Shown one piece after another: positions 52,252 through 62,434 of a stretch of 64,000 nt of DNA. The position numbers and the translations under genes were made by a program. This DNA is from CAUSWF01 sp963535465 (lineage in GTDB: Bacteria; Bacillota_I; Bacilli_A; RF39; UBA660), in the NCBI GenBank assembly GCA_963535465.1, contig CAUSWF010000007.1, positions 1 to 64,000 of the forward strand. Direction: 5' to 3'. The notes beneath the pieces are model-generated. The model was not told the origin of the DNA. It saw only the letters and a list, made by a program, of their open reading frames with translations, and ran no database searches. The first letter of the stretch is position 1, and every line of letters starts with the position of its first letter.

Positions 52252-52902
52252 AACTTCTATAGAAACAAGATTTAATCTGTTTGTCTTCTTTTCGTATTTA
52301 TAAATAATTGTAGATATCTTACTCTTATCATAATTAACACTAGGTAATATATAAATATCTTTACTTGTATCTATCTTTACTTCACTTAATTTATTTTTCT
52401 TATTAATTGAATCATATATTATATATTTACCATCTTTAACTTCAAAATAACTAACTTTTCTAATGATAGAATAATACTTATCACTATCATTAACCTCAGT
52501 TGATTCAACTCTAAAATTAATATTATTATCTTTTCTTACTATATTAGTAAAACCATTTTTATAAGTATAACTTATCTTACTATTTTTATAACTCTTCTTA
52601 GAAATATCCCCTTCAAAATAATCATTGTATTCTTTTTGAATCTTACTTTCTTTATAGTTAGGTAAACTAATATATACAACTGCCGCAGTCTTTTCTTCAT
52701 TACTCATCTTACTAAAATTAACATTAACATCTTTAATAAAATATCCAAGTAATTTATAACTATCGTCTTTTAATTTTTTACTAATATCAGCAGTTACCTT
52801 TATTAGAGGTTTACTTTGCTTTTTATTTAAAAACATAAATATAAATCCAATAATAAGTAATAATAATCCACACACTAATAATATCTTATAAATCTTCTTC
52901 AT
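52246..52902 (-). CDS. Membrane-anchored protein of unknown function
   Basis: 218 aa from the ATG at 52902 (GGAGATAATT upstream), which overlaps the pseudopilin stop. A single N-terminal membrane helix (about 5-25), then an exported lysine/serine-rich domain of roughly 190 residues with no cysteine. It resembles neither a pilus nor an enzyme family I can name. It is co-transcribed with the pseudopilin, so a helper role at the cell surface is likely. Confidence 0.6.
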   Translation of the reverse strand: MKKIYKILLVCGLLLLIIGFIFMFLNKKQSKPLIKVTADISKKLKDDSYKLLGYFIKDVNVNFSKMSNEEKTAAVVYISLPNYKESKIQKEYNDYFEGDISKKSYKNSKISYTYKNGFTNIVRKDNNINFRVESTEVNDSDKYYSIIRKVSYFEVKDGKYIIYDSINKKNKLSEVKIDTSKDIYILPSVNYDKSKISTIIYKYEKKTNRLNLVSIEVK

Positions 52903-52904
52903 AA

Positions 52905-55055
52905 TTATCTCCATACACACCAGTCAAAATTAATTCTCAAATCGATATTTGCTGAGTTTCCAGCCATATCTTGTATATTTACTATAATACCTACTCCTAT
53001 TGTACTAGACGTACCTAAATAATCTTCCACTATATTAGATGCAGGATATGTATTATTTGTAGATGAATGACCACCATCCCATAAACTCCAGAATTCAATA
53101 TTACGACTATAAATTCCAGATACATCATCTTTATATTGAGGCCAAATTATATGTGATTGTTTAAAACAACCAGAATAATATGGTGGAACTGTATCAAACA
53201 TTACTCTTAATGCAGGTGATGCATCAGAAGCTACACCCTTAACATTATAACCTCTAAATACAACATAATTATCTCCATCAGGAATAACTTGTGCCGTTCT
53301 AAGCCAAGAAGCGTCTCTTGACTGTCTACCTTCATTTCTACCATATTGATTCCAGTGATTTACTAAACTTGCGACATGGCCATGAAATGCATTTTTTAAA
53401 TCTGGATATTTTATATGATAATAAGCTGCATCTATTACTCTACTTGGATCATCATCATGTAAATCCTTCCAAGTACAGTTTCTTATTCCTTCTTCTACAG
53501 ATTTATTACTACCAAAAATACAATACTGATATCCCGCAATAGTAGAACCAGTTAAATCAGTTGAAGGACTAGAAACCTCAACTATAGTCTTATTAGTCCA
53601 TGTATTTATAGAATAAGCACTTATAGTTGGAGATGTTGGTCTGCATAATGAAGCAGATTTACTACAAGTTCTTGTTTCAGTTTCAACTCCACATGAATTA
53701 TCAAAATATTTATCTTTATATTTTTGAGAAACCTTCTCAGTACCAGGATTATCGCATGTAGCATCACATGATTTAATTATAGTAGCTTCACCGTCTTTAA
53801 CTTTTTCATTGCATTTTTTATAAACAGTATAATTGAAATCTTTCTCAGCTTTTGCTCCATTTAATCCAGTTACAACAACTTTTATTTTATGTGTTTTTCC
53901 ATCTAATCCACCAAGAAAAGTATGCTCAACACTTCCAAATTGATTAAGTGTTTGCTTAAACCCATCATCTGTACTTATTTCTATAGATTTAACATTATAT
54001 GGAACACTTCCATAACGAGAAACAAATATTTCTATAGAATTTGAATTATAAGCAGGTATATTACTAAGTACATTTAAAGTAAATTTAGGTGGAATACAAG
54101 CAGTTGAAGTATTAACAGTACAAGGCTCTGTAACTTCTATTGCAGGACAAGGTGTATTTGTATTAACATCTTTTTTATTTTGACTATATGTAATTACTCC
54201 AGGTTTACCATCACAAGTCGCATCACATTCTTTAATTTTTACTTTTTCACCATCATTTTTTGTCATACTGCATTGTTTATATACAGTATAGGCTGCATTT
54301 TTAGCTAAATAAGTTCCATCACGATGCCAAACTTCCATTTTAACAACATTAACTCCTCCACTTAACCCACCTGGAAAAGTATAATTAAAGTTTTCTAATC
54401 CACCAGGTGAAGTATAATCCCTTTCGACTATAACTCCATTAGAATCAGTTAATTTAAGTTTAGTTATATAACATTGAGTAGCAGAACCAAGGCAACTGTA
54501 ATTTAGAGAAACATTATCAGAATTATATGAACTTTGTTTAGACTTAATTTCTAATTTAAATACAGCAGCAGCATCATTACTCATAGTAGTACCAGGTAAT
54601 GGAATTCCAGTAGGTTCGGTACAAGAATCTCTACTTAATCCACCAGGTAAATAGTCATATGTAGTCGCATTACCTTTCTTACACTTTAAAGATAAGTAAT
54701 AATGATATTTATTATTACTCTTAAGAACTCTAACAAAAGTACTATAAACTCCATCTTTATTAGCACAACTTACATCTTTTATATTTATATTTTGAATTAA
54801 ATTCTTAGTTTTCAATTCTTCATATGTAATGTCATAGCACCCATCTTTATCACCAAACATATCTACCCTATACTGATCAGTAAAAAATCTAGCACCACTA
54901 AGAAGAGTCTTTCCATATGTATTATATTTAGTACTATTCTGAGAAAACATAACTCTTCTAATAGTAGGAAAAGCAAGTAAAGAAAGTATACCAAGTATTA
55001 CTATAGTTATAAGTAACTCAATTAAAGTAAAACCTTTATTACGACATTTTATCAT
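52905..55055 (-). CDS. Very large type IV pseudopilin-like protein
   Basis: 716 aa from the ATG at 55055 (AGGATGTGATTAT upstream). The N-terminus has the prepilin signature G8-FTLIE (cut after G8, E5 of the mature form) and a 21-residue hydrophobic helix. The ectodomain has two repeated modules, each an Ig-like domain plus a six-Cys domain, at about 165-320 and 323-471; the Cys spacings are 15-4-22-9-8 and 15-4-21-9-7. The C-terminal third carries AYYHIKYPDLKNAF and GRNEGR, a motif of exported repeat proteins. Pseudopilins are usually below 250 aa, so this is exceptional. Confidence 0.75.
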   Translation of the reverse strand: MIKCRNKGFTLIELLITIVILGILSLLAFPTIRRVMFSQNSTKYNTYGKTLLSGARFFTDQYRVDMFGDKDGCYDITYEELKTKNLIQNINIKDVSCANKDGVYSTFVRVLKSNNKYHYYLSLKCKKGNATTYDYLPGGLSRDSCTEPTGIPLPGTTMSNDAAAVFKLEIKSKQSSYNSDNVSLNYSCLGSATQCYITKLKLTDSNGVIVERDYTSPGGLENFNYTFPGGLSGGVNVVKMEVWHRDGTYLAKNAAYTVYKQCSMTKNDGEKVKIKECDATCDGKPGVITYSQNKKDVNTNTPCPAIEVTEPCTVNTSTACIPPKFTLNVLSNIPAYNSNSIEIFVSRYGSVPYNVKSIEISTDDGFKQTLNQFGSVEHTFLGGLDGKTHKIKVVVTGLNGAKAEKDFNYTVYKKCNEKVKDGEATIIKSCDATCDNPGTEKVSQKYKDKYFDNSCGVETETRTCSKSASLCRPTSPTISAYSINTWTNKTIVEVSSPSTDLTGSTIAGYQYCIFGSNKSVEEGIRNCTWKDLHDDDPSRVIDAAYYHIKYPDLKNAFHGHVASLVNHWNQYGRNEGRQSRDASWLRTAQVIPDGDNYVVFRGYNVKGVASDASPALRVMFDTVPPYYSGCFKQSHIIWPQYKDDVSGIYSRNIEFWSLWDGGHSSTNNTYPASNIVEDYLGTSSTIGVGIIVNIQDMAGNSANIDLRINFDWCVWR

Positions 55056-55104
55056 ATAATCACATCCTATTTTAATTATATAAAAACAACTATTATTTTT
55101 CAAT

Positions 55105-55127
55105 AAAAAAAGATGATTTCTCATCTT
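55105..55127 (-). terminator. Rho-independent terminator after asnS
   Basis: Stem AAGATGA/TCATCTT (55121-55127 and 55110-55116) with a T run; asnS TAA (55126-55128) overlaps it. Confidence 0.85.
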
Positions 55128-56493
55128 AATAATCACAATTACCTGGAGTTCTAGGATATGGTATAACATCTCTAATATTATCTATACCAGTAAGATACAT
55201 TATAAGTCTTTCAAATCCCATACCAAATCCAGAATGTACATTAGTTCCATATTTTCTTAAATTAACATACCATTCTATCTCTTTTTCATCAATTCCAAAT
55301 TCCTTCATTCTATTAACTAATTTTTCTAAATTCTCTTCTCTTTGAGAACCACCCATTAATTCTCCAGAACCAGGTACTTCTAAATCAACTGCCGCAACAG
55401 TCTCATTATCTTCATTTAACTTCATATAATATGCCTTTATATCTTTAGGCCAATTTTTAATAAATACTGGTCCATTAAAATATTCAGTAATATATCTTTC
55501 ATGTTCTTTAGCAATATCATCCTTATAACTTGGAGTAAACTCCCATTTATTAGGTGCTTTTAATAATATATCAACAACATCCCTGTGGTCTATTCTAACA
55601 AACTCTGAATCAATTAATTTTTCTAATTTTTCTCTTAACCCTTTAGATACAAATCCATCTAAAAAATCTATTTCACGAGGACACTTATCTAATACATACT
55701 TAACTATAAACTTAAGCATATCTTCTTCTATATCCATTAATTGGTCTAAATCACAAAAAGCAATTTCAGGTTCAATCATCCAAAATTCATTAGCATGTGT
55801 CTTAGTATTAGAATTCTCAGTTCTAAATGTAGGACCAAATGTATAAATATTTTTAAATGCAGCCGCAAAAGTCTCACCATGTAATTGACCAGATCCAGTA
55901 ATATAACTCTTTTTACCAAATAAATCTTTAGTAAAATCAACTTTTCCGTTTATATTATCTAAATTTAAAGTAGTAATCTTAAACATTTGATCTGAACCTT
56001 CACAATCAGCTGTAGTTATTAAAGGAGTATGTACATATAAATAATCTCTATCTTGAAAATATGTGTGTATAGCCATAGCCGCAACACTTCTAATTCTAAA
56101 TACAGCTTGGAATAAATTAGTTCTAGGTCTAAGATAAGCCTGTTCTCTTAAAAACTCTCTAGTATGTCTCTTAGGTTGAATAGGATAATCTTCTGAACTA
56201 TCACCAAGTAATATTACTTCTTTAGCTAAAACTTCAAAATCTTGTCCAGAAGCAGGAGATTCATGTAACTCTCCTACTACTTTAATAGCTGCTCCTATAT
56301 GATACTTTTGTATATCATCAAAATTACTTAATTTATTATCATAAACAATTTGTATAGGAGTAAAATAAGTACCATCAGAAAAAGATATAAAACCAAACTC
56401 TTTTTGTTTTCTATGATTCTTAATCCATCCCTCTAATACAACTTCCTTACCCATATATTTATCTAAATTTTTAAATATTTCTCTATCACTCAT
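55126..56493 (-). CDS. asnS: Asparaginyl-tRNA synthetase
   Basis: 455 aa, class IIb. The OB domain (KEVVLEGWIKNHRKQKEFGFISFSDGTY) precedes the core with TYITGSGQLHGETFAAAFKNIYTFGPTFRTEN (motif 2 region) and GFGMGFERLIMYLTGIDNIRDVIPYPRTP (motif 3). The final CDY is normal for the family. It has no T-box. Eight bases separate it from the pseudouridine synthase gene upstream. Confidence 0.96.
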   Translation of the reverse strand: MSDREIFKNLDKYMGKEVVLEGWIKNHRKQKEFGFISFSDGTYFTPIQIVYDNKLSNFDDIQKYHIGAAIKVVGELHESPASGQDFEVLAKEVILLGDSSEDYPIQPKRHTREFLREQAYLRPRTNLFQAVFRIRSVAAMAIHTYFQDRDYLYVHTPLITTADCEGSDQMFKITTLNLDNINGKVDFTKDLFGKKSYITGSGQLHGETFAAAFKNIYTFGPTFRTENSNTKTHANEFWMIEPEIAFCDLDQLMDIEEDMLKFIVKYVLDKCPREIDFLDGFVSKGLREKLEKLIDSEFVRIDHRDVVDILLKAPNKWEFTPSYKDDIAKEHERYITEYFNGPVFIKNWPKDIKAYYMKLNEDNETVAAVDLEVPGSGELMGGSQREENLEKLVNRMKEFGIDEKEIEWYVNLRKYGTNVHSGFGMGFERLIMYLTGIDNIRDVIPYPRTPGNCDY

Positions 56494-56501
56494 AACTACA
56501 C

Positions 56502-57335
56502 CTACTTCATTATATTTTTAAACTCTATCGGAGTCTTAGTCTCAAATAACATAACTTCTTTCTTATGTGGATAATATACTTGTAATCTATTAGCATGTAA
56601 ATAAAGTCTCTTTTCATTATCCTTCTTTATAAAATATTTCTTATCTCCTACTATAGGATTACCCATACTATTAAATAATACTCTAATCTGATTACGTCTA
56701 CCAGTCTCTATATCAATAGCTACTAATGTATACTTATCATTTTCTTTAACTACATTATAATTAGTAATAGCCTCTAAACCATCTTTAGAAACATATACTA
56801 AATTAGTCTTAGTCTCTTTCAAATACTGTATACATCTATCACTCTTATTTTTTAATTTACCATGAACAACAGCAACATAACTTCTATGAGCATTACTATT
56901 CCAACCATCTTGTAGCATATTTTTAGTTTCTTCATCTTTCGCAAGTAACACTACTCCACTAGTATCTTTATCTAATCTATGTACTATAAATACTTTAGCA
57001 TTCTTATTCTTAACTTTTAAATACTCTCTAACTTTATGATATAGAGTTTCGCTTTTCTCTTTATCAGTTGCGATAGTAAGTAATCCACTAGGTTTATTAA
57101 CAACTATTATATGCATATCTTCATATAATATATCAAAAGGTAAACTAGCATTATTCTTAGATTCTATAGTAATAATATTACCAATATTTAACTTATAATT
57201 ATACTTAGTAGTTCTACTATTATTAACATATATAGAACCATGTTCTAAATATTGTTTAATTCTCTTCCTAGGCATATCTAAATTATTACATAAATATTCT
57301 AATAACTCTCCTGCCTCTTTTACTTTTATTCTCAT
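56502..57335 (-). CDS. RluD-type 23S rRNA pseudouridine synthase
   Basis: 277 aa. An N-terminal S4-like region (residues 1-60) leads to the catalytic domain with HRLDKDTSGVVLLAK, D122 being the nucleophile, and GRRNQIRVLFNSMGNPIVGDKKY. RluA/RluC/RluD members modify 23S rRNA or tRNA; which is not deducible. GGAGGAAGT precedes the ATG and directly follows a terminator hairpin. Confidence 0.88.
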   Translation of the reverse strand: MRIKVKEAGELLEYLCNNLDMPRKRIKQYLEHGSIYVNNSRTTKYNYKLNIGNIITIESKNNASLPFDILYEDMHIIVVNKPSGLLTIATDKEKSETLYHKVREYLKVKNKNAKVFIVHRLDKDTSGVVLLAKDEETKNMLQDGWNSNAHRSYVAVVHGKLKNKSDRCIQYLKETKTNLVYVSKDGLEAITNYNVVKENDKYTLVAIDIETGRRNQIRVLFNSMGNPIVGDKKYFIKKDNEKRLYLHANRLQVYYPHKKEVMLFETKTPIEFKNIMK

Positions 57336-57344
57336 ACTTCCTCC

Positions 57345-57369
57345 AAAAAACTTACCATAAAGGTAAGTT
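57345..57369 (-). terminator. Terminator hairpin abutting the RluD-type gene
   Basis: Stem AACTTACC/GGTAAGTT (57362-57369 and 57349-57356) followed by six T and immediately GGAGG. It ends the ABC transporter unit, or acts as a leader attenuator for the next gene. Confidence 0.7.
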
Positions 57370-57404
57370 ATTAAGTTAAATATATTATAAACTATATTTT
57401 ATAA

Positions 57405-59777
57405 TTAATCTACATCATTTCTAGATAATATCTTATGAGGAGTATTTCTCATAACATTAAATAAAGGTAATAATCCAACTACTAAGTTAAGTACATATAC
57501 CACAATAACACTAATTATAAATATTTCCTTATTTATAATAAACTGCTTACCTATTAAACTAACACTAGAAATTTGTTTCAAGAAAGAATTCATTATAATA
57601 AGTCCTGGAACAGATGCCACTGTAGTAATAACTAATATTTCTCCCATAAACATCTTATAAATATCAATCTTTTTAATACCAATAGCTCTAAGTATACCAA
57701 CTTCTTTTATTCTACTCATAAATGATGATCTAATCATTAAGAATATTTCAACAAATGAAATTAATAAAAATACACCTGCTATTAATAAATTATTATTAAC
57801 ACTCTTTTGTCTATTAGAAATAAACTTTAATCTATCCTGTTCATAAGTACTTTGTACTTCATAACCATTATTAATTAAATTATTAATAGAATCTTCTTTT
57901 CCATATACATAAAACTTACTCCAATTAGAATATAATAAATTAGTAACAGTATTATCATTTATATATATAGAATCATTAGTATAAGGACTAATATAATATC
58001 CAACTACTTTTAATTTATTATTATTTATCTTATTCTTTAAATAAGAATTTAACTTATAATTTTCCTTCTCACTTATATGTACTAAAGCCTCATAATCACC
58101 TGGTAATCTTCCTTCTTTTAAAGTAAAATTATTATCTTTTATATTTCTATAATTAGAAGCAAAGTTTTCATATTCTTCACTATTAATAAGATAACTAAAA
58201 TCTTTTTTATTTATATAAAAACTCTTAACACCACAATCAACTATACCACTAACTCTTAATCTTAATTTACCTCTAACTAAGTATTTACCAACTAAATCTT
58301 TATAACTTAATATTCCTATACTTTTAGGACTATTAAATTTATCAATATTATTTTCTATTACTCTTCTATCTACTAATACTTCATTATCTCCAGGCATCAC
58401 ACCATATATTAAATCACTCTTATCAATAACATCAGTAAAAGCAACTGGAGCAGATACATCTACACCTCTATCTTGAAACTGATATATAGTATTAGTCTCT
58501 ATTTGATAATTACCAGAAATACTAGGAATAATAGAACCATCTCCTAATAAATTCTTAACATTATTTATCTTTTCTATATTACCCTTAGGTATATTTAAAG
58601 AATAATATTTCTTATTAACTTTCAAGAAATCAGAATCATCTATATGCATAACACCAGCTATATTAGAAATACTAAATAATATAAACATAGCACTAATAAC
58701 AAAGCCACCTAAAAGCATCTTCTTTATAAACTTATAATCAAGTACTATAGAAATACCCTTAGCTATCATACTTATAGGATTATAAATACTAGAATATTTA
58801 AGTTTCTTATCATTACTAAGTATACTTAAATCAAATTTATTCTTAATATAATCATCTTTAGTAATCTTCTTATAATGTTCATTAACTATCTCAATATTAC
58901 TATTAGAATCAACTACTTCTACTTTCTTATCAGACTCAATATATATATTCCCGTTCTTAACTACAATAGTAAAATTAATATTATCTAAACTCTCATTATA
59001 TATTTTACCATTAAACATATCTCCAGATACTTTTTCACATTTTTTAATATCTTTTAAATATATCTTATTATCAATTCTATAATCTAATTCATCATTATGA
59101 TTATTATCATAAATCGCTTCAACCTTACCATCTACAAGTTCTATAATCTTATCACTATAAAACATTGCTAAAGGCTTTTCATGAGTAACAAGTATTACTA
59201 ACTTCTCTTGACTTATAGTCTTAATTATATTCATAACTTCAATAGTATTCTTACTATCCAAATTACCAGTAGGTTCATCCGCAATAATAACATCAGGATT
59301 CTTAACTATAGCTCTCGCAATACCAACTCTTTGTCTTTGTCCACCAGATAAAGCAGAAGCAGGTCTCTTACGATATCTATACATATCTATCTTTTCTAAT
59401 ACATAATTAACTCTTTTTTTAATCTCTTCTTTATCTTTAATACCTATCATTCTAAGAGATAAAGCTATATTATCAAAAACACTCATATTATCAATTAAAT
59501 TATAATTTTGAAATATATAACCAATTTTTAAAGTACGAATTTTATCTTTAAAATAACTAAAACGACTAAGTTTCTTACCATCTATATATATAGAACCACT
59601 ACTAATATTATCAAGACCACCTATCGCATTAAGTAAAGTAGTCTTACCAGAACCAGATTCACCAAGTAAACTAACAAGACCACTATTACCAAGCTCAAAA
59701 GAAGTATTATTAATGACATGATTTTCATTCTTTTTAAATCTATTAAAATATTTATTTACTTTAACTAATTTTATCAT
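57405..59777 (-). CDS. ABC transporter with fused ATPase and permease (MacB/FtsX type), B
   Basis: 790 aa. ATPase first: Walker A GESGSGKT (39-46), signature LSGGQRQR (143-150), Walker B IIADEP (about 164-169), switch His in LVTHEKPLA. After a linker, a membrane helix (about 352-372), a roughly 270-residue external domain and three C-terminal helices (about 665-775) form the FtsX-like permease. Such MacB-type proteins move peptides, lipoproteins or antimicrobials. Its start overlaps the stop of its partner by one base. Confidence 0.88.
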   Translation of the reverse strand: MIKLVKVNKYFNRFKKNENHVINNTSFELGNSGLVSLLGESGSGKTTLLNAIGGLDNISSGSIYIDGKKLSRFSYFKDKIRTLKIGYIFQNYNLIDNMSVFDNIALSLRMIGIKDKEEIKKRVNYVLEKIDMYRYRKRPASALSGGQRQRVGIARAIVKNPDVIIADEPTGNLDSKNTIEVMNIIKTISQEKLVILVTHEKPLAMFYSDKIIELVDGKVEAIYDNNHNDELDYRIDNKIYLKDIKKCEKVSGDMFNGKIYNESLDNINFTIVVKNGNIYIESDKKVEVVDSNSNIEIVNEHYKKITKDDYIKNKFDLSILSNDKKLKYSSIYNPISMIAKGISIVLDYKFIKKMLLGGFVISAMFILFSISNIAGVMHIDDSDFLKVNKKYYSLNIPKGNIEKINNVKNLLGDGSIIPSISGNYQIETNTIYQFQDRGVDVSAPVAFTDVIDKSDLIYGVMPGDNEVLVDRRVIENNIDKFNSPKSIGILSYKDLVGKYLVRGKLRLRVSGIVDCGVKSFYINKKDFSYLINSEEYENFASNYRNIKDNNFTLKEGRLPGDYEALVHISEKENYKLNSYLKNKINNNKLKVVGYYISPYTNDSIYINDNTVTNLLYSNWSKFYVYGKEDSINNLINNGYEVQSTYEQDRLKFISNRQKSVNNNLLIAGVFLLISFVEIFLMIRSSFMSRIKEVGILRAIGIKKIDIYKMFMGEILVITTVASVPGLIIMNSFLKQISSVSLIGKQFIINKEIFIISVIVVYVLNLVVGLLPLFNVMRNTPHKILSRNDVD

Positions 59778-61993
59778 TAAATCTCCTCCCTATAAGCTTC
59801 TAATGCAGAATACTTAAATACCTTTCTAGAATATCTTAACGTAATAAATATAGACATTAAAGCTAAAATAATATAAACATATATATAATCACTAAATCTA
59901 AAGTATTTAACTGTATCAGCTATAAATTTTAATTTAATAAATCCCTTATTTGCCAAAGAACTAATAAATATAAAGATAATATAACTAATATTTATATCAG
60001 TAAATAATTCCATAATAAGTAAATCTCTACATATCTTCTTAGTTCCACCAAGTATTCTAACAGTAGAATAATATACATTTCTTGATTTAAGTATCAAAGT
60101 AATAATGAAGTAACTTAATAAGAATAAAGTAACTAAACTAATCGCAAACATAATAACTCTTACAACCCTAACAATCGCATTAGCCTCTTCCATAGGATTA
60201 ATTCCATAATCTTTTACAGGATAAACTGTATATTTATGAGATAATTCTTTTACGACATCATCTATTTTAGCTACATTATTAACTATTACACTAGTCTGAT
60301 AACTTCCTTTATTAAACATCTTAGAATAAATTTCCCTAGATACAAATATAGTATTTATCTTATCTTCATATTGTTCTTTACTAAGACCAAGTATCTTATT
60401 TATATTTTCTCTATTAAATTTATTAACTACTTTTACCAATAAATTATCTTCAACATATAAACTCTTAGCATTTATATTAATATAACTATTAATACAATCA
60501 TTCTTCTTACAATATATATCCATGGCATCAGACGTAACAGCCTGATCCCCAACTAACTTGTCATTAATCTCTAAATTAATAAATAATCTATTCACATCAT
60601 ATATATTATCATTTATAGTAAATTTTAATTTAAATAAAGTTCTATTATAAATCTCTCTAACTTTATTTATTATCGCATCACTACAATATATTGCTGAATT
60701 ATCGCCATATGTAAGTTGAATAACAGAATCTTTATTTTCTTCATCTAATAAATACCCAACAATTTTATATTGACCAATTAAATTACCATCTATTTCTAAA
60801 TTATAAAAAGCATCTAATTTAACTTCAGTACTACCTTTAGAAATACGAACTACTATCTCATTAAAAGCCGTAGGCATTCTACCAAAGTCAACTCTCTTAA
60901 TTTCACTTATATTTTTAATTTTACCATAGACATAACTATCTTTATTATCAAGTGCAAAAGCCTTATCTAATAAAAAGTCATCTTTCACAACATTTTTAAC
61001 ATTATTAATTTTTCTAATTTCATCAATATCACTATCAAATATTTCACTTCTATCCTTTTTAGTAATAATTAATCTCTTCTTATCAATACCATCAGGAAAT
61101 ATATTACTTATATTATTATCTTTATTTGAATCATCATTACGTCTTAAACTTCCATAAGAAGAAAATACAATTAAAGTTAAGAATAAATAAACTAACATAA
61201 GTAAGAAAAACTTAATAGGAATATTAAAAGTATTTCTAAATGATAAAATAATTTTATTTATTAATTTAATGTTTTTATATTCTCTAGGAGTTGCACTTAT
61301 CTTATCAGTTTTCTTTATAACTTTATCAGATATTATATTACCATCACTCATAGTAATCTTTCTAGTACAAAAAGCCTCTACATCTTCATAATTATGAGTA
61401 ACAATTACTACTAATTTATCTCTAGATAATTCATATAATAATTTCATAATACTTTTCGCATTAGCTCTATCTAAATTACCAGTAGGCTCATCCGCCACAA
61501 TAATAGGAGTATCTTTAACTAAACTACGAGCTATCGCAACTCTTTGCTTTTGCCCACCACTAAGTTTAGATGTTTTAGTATTTTTAAATTTAGTTAAACC
61601 AACCTTTTCTATTACATCAAGTATTCTATCCTTTATTTCAAATTTATTTGCCCCATCAAGTAATAATACTAATTCAATATTCTGATATACCGTATAACTA
61701 TTAATCAAATTAAAAGTCTGAAATATATTACCAATATATCTTCTTCTATATACCTCTAAATCCTCTTCACTATAGTGACTAGTCTCTTCACCATTTATAT
61801 ACATCTCACCTTCTTGATATGAATCAAGACCAGATATAACATTAAGTAAAGTAGATTTACCAGAACCAGATTCTCCAGTAATTACTACAAACTCACCCAT
61901 ATCTAAAGACAAATTAACTTTACTAAATCCACTACTAATAACACCATTATTACTATAAAATTTAGATACGTTACTAAGTTTAATAATACTCAT
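59777..61993 (-). CDS. ABC transporter with fused ATPase and permease (MacB/FtsX type), A
   Basis: 738 aa, same layout as its partner: Walker A GESGSGKS (40-47), signature LSGGQKQR, Walker B IIVADEP, switch His in VTHNYED, then one helix (around 258-280), an external domain of about 320 residues and three helices at the end. Two fused polypeptides in tandem suggest a heterodimer with two ATPases. No regulator or two-component system sits beside it, so the substrate is unknown. Confidence 0.88.
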   Translation of the reverse strand: MSIIKLSNVSKFYSNNGVISSGFSKVNLSLDMGEFVVITGESGSGKSTLLNVISGLDSYQEGEMYINGEETSHYSEEDLEVYRRRYIGNIFQTFNLINSYTVYQNIELVLLLDGANKFEIKDRILDVIEKVGLTKFKNTKTSKLSGGQKQRVAIARSLVKDTPIIVADEPTGNLDRANAKSIMKLLYELSRDKLVVIVTHNYEDVEAFCTRKITMSDGNIISDKVIKKTDKISATPREYKNIKLINKIILSFRNTFNIPIKFFLLMLVYLFLTLIVFSSYGSLRRNDDSNKDNNISNIFPDGIDKKRLIITKKDRSEIFDSDIDEIRKINNVKNVVKDDFLLDKAFALDNKDSYVYGKIKNISEIKRVDFGRMPTAFNEIVVRISKGSTEVKLDAFYNLEIDGNLIGQYKIVGYLLDEENKDSVIQLTYGDNSAIYCSDAIINKVREIYNRTLFKLKFTINDNIYDVNRLFINLEINDKLVGDQAVTSDAMDIYCKKNDCINSYININAKSLYVEDNLLVKVVNKFNRENINKILGLSKEQYEDKINTIFVSREIYSKMFNKGSYQTSVIVNNVAKIDDVVKELSHKYTVYPVKDYGINPMEEANAIVRVVRVIMFAISLVTLFLLSYFIITLILKSRNVYYSTVRILGGTKKICRDLLIMELFTDINISYIIFIFISSLANKGFIKLKFIADTVKYFRFSDYIYVYIILALMSIFITLRYSRKVFKYSALEAYREEI

Positions 61994-62018
61994 TTCTTCA
62001 CCTCAAAATAATTATAAC

Positions 62019-62050
62019 AAAAAAGTAAAATTAAATCATTTAATTTTACT
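62019..62050 (-). terminator. Rho-independent terminator
   Basis: 13-bp stem AGTAAAATTAAAT/ATTTAATTTTACT (62038-62050 and 62024-62036) with T run; the TGA of the 62.0 kb gene (62036-62038) is inside, which argues that TGA is a stop codon here. Confidence 0.9.
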
Positions 62051-62434
62051 CTTTAAATTCTGCTTATATAAAGTGTATATAAAAGATAATATAAGAAGTA
62101 TTCCATATAATAATAATTTACTATTATGCATAACAAAATATCTATATATAAAATAAACTCCAATCATTGGCCATAATGCTATATATAAATATTTAAGTAT
62201 CTTATCATTAATACTAACTATCTTACTAATATTACTATTATTAATATTCTTCATATTATTAATAGTAATAATTAACTCGAGTATCTTACCACTAAATACA
62301 AATAAATTAATTATAGAAATAAATATCGCAAGCACTAATAAATTTCTATATATAACACCCATAACTATAACTACAATAAATAATATAAAACTAATAACAA
62401 CTCCAAGTATATTTTTAACTAATTCATCTCTCAT
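62036..62434 (-). CDS. Small integral membrane protein of unknown function
   Basis: 132 aa with four hydrophobic segments (about 8-28, 30-52, 78-98, 105-124), loops rich in Asn and Lys. No family recognised. Its start overlaps the end of the HAD-like gene (ATGA), so the two are co-translated. It ends at a terminator; the ABC pair downstream is a separate unit. Confidence 0.6.
   Translation of the reverse strand: MRDELVKNILGVVISFILFIVVIVMGVIYRNLLVLAIFISIINLFVFSGKILELIITINNMKNINNSNISKIVSINDKILKYLYIALWPMIGVYFIYRYFVMHNSKLLLYGILLILSFIYTLYKQNLKSKIK

Noticed and set aside
53318..53542. Plus-strand 74-aa frame with many His residues
   Set aside because: Antisense to the pseudopilin; composition follows from the AT/CAT-rich complement.
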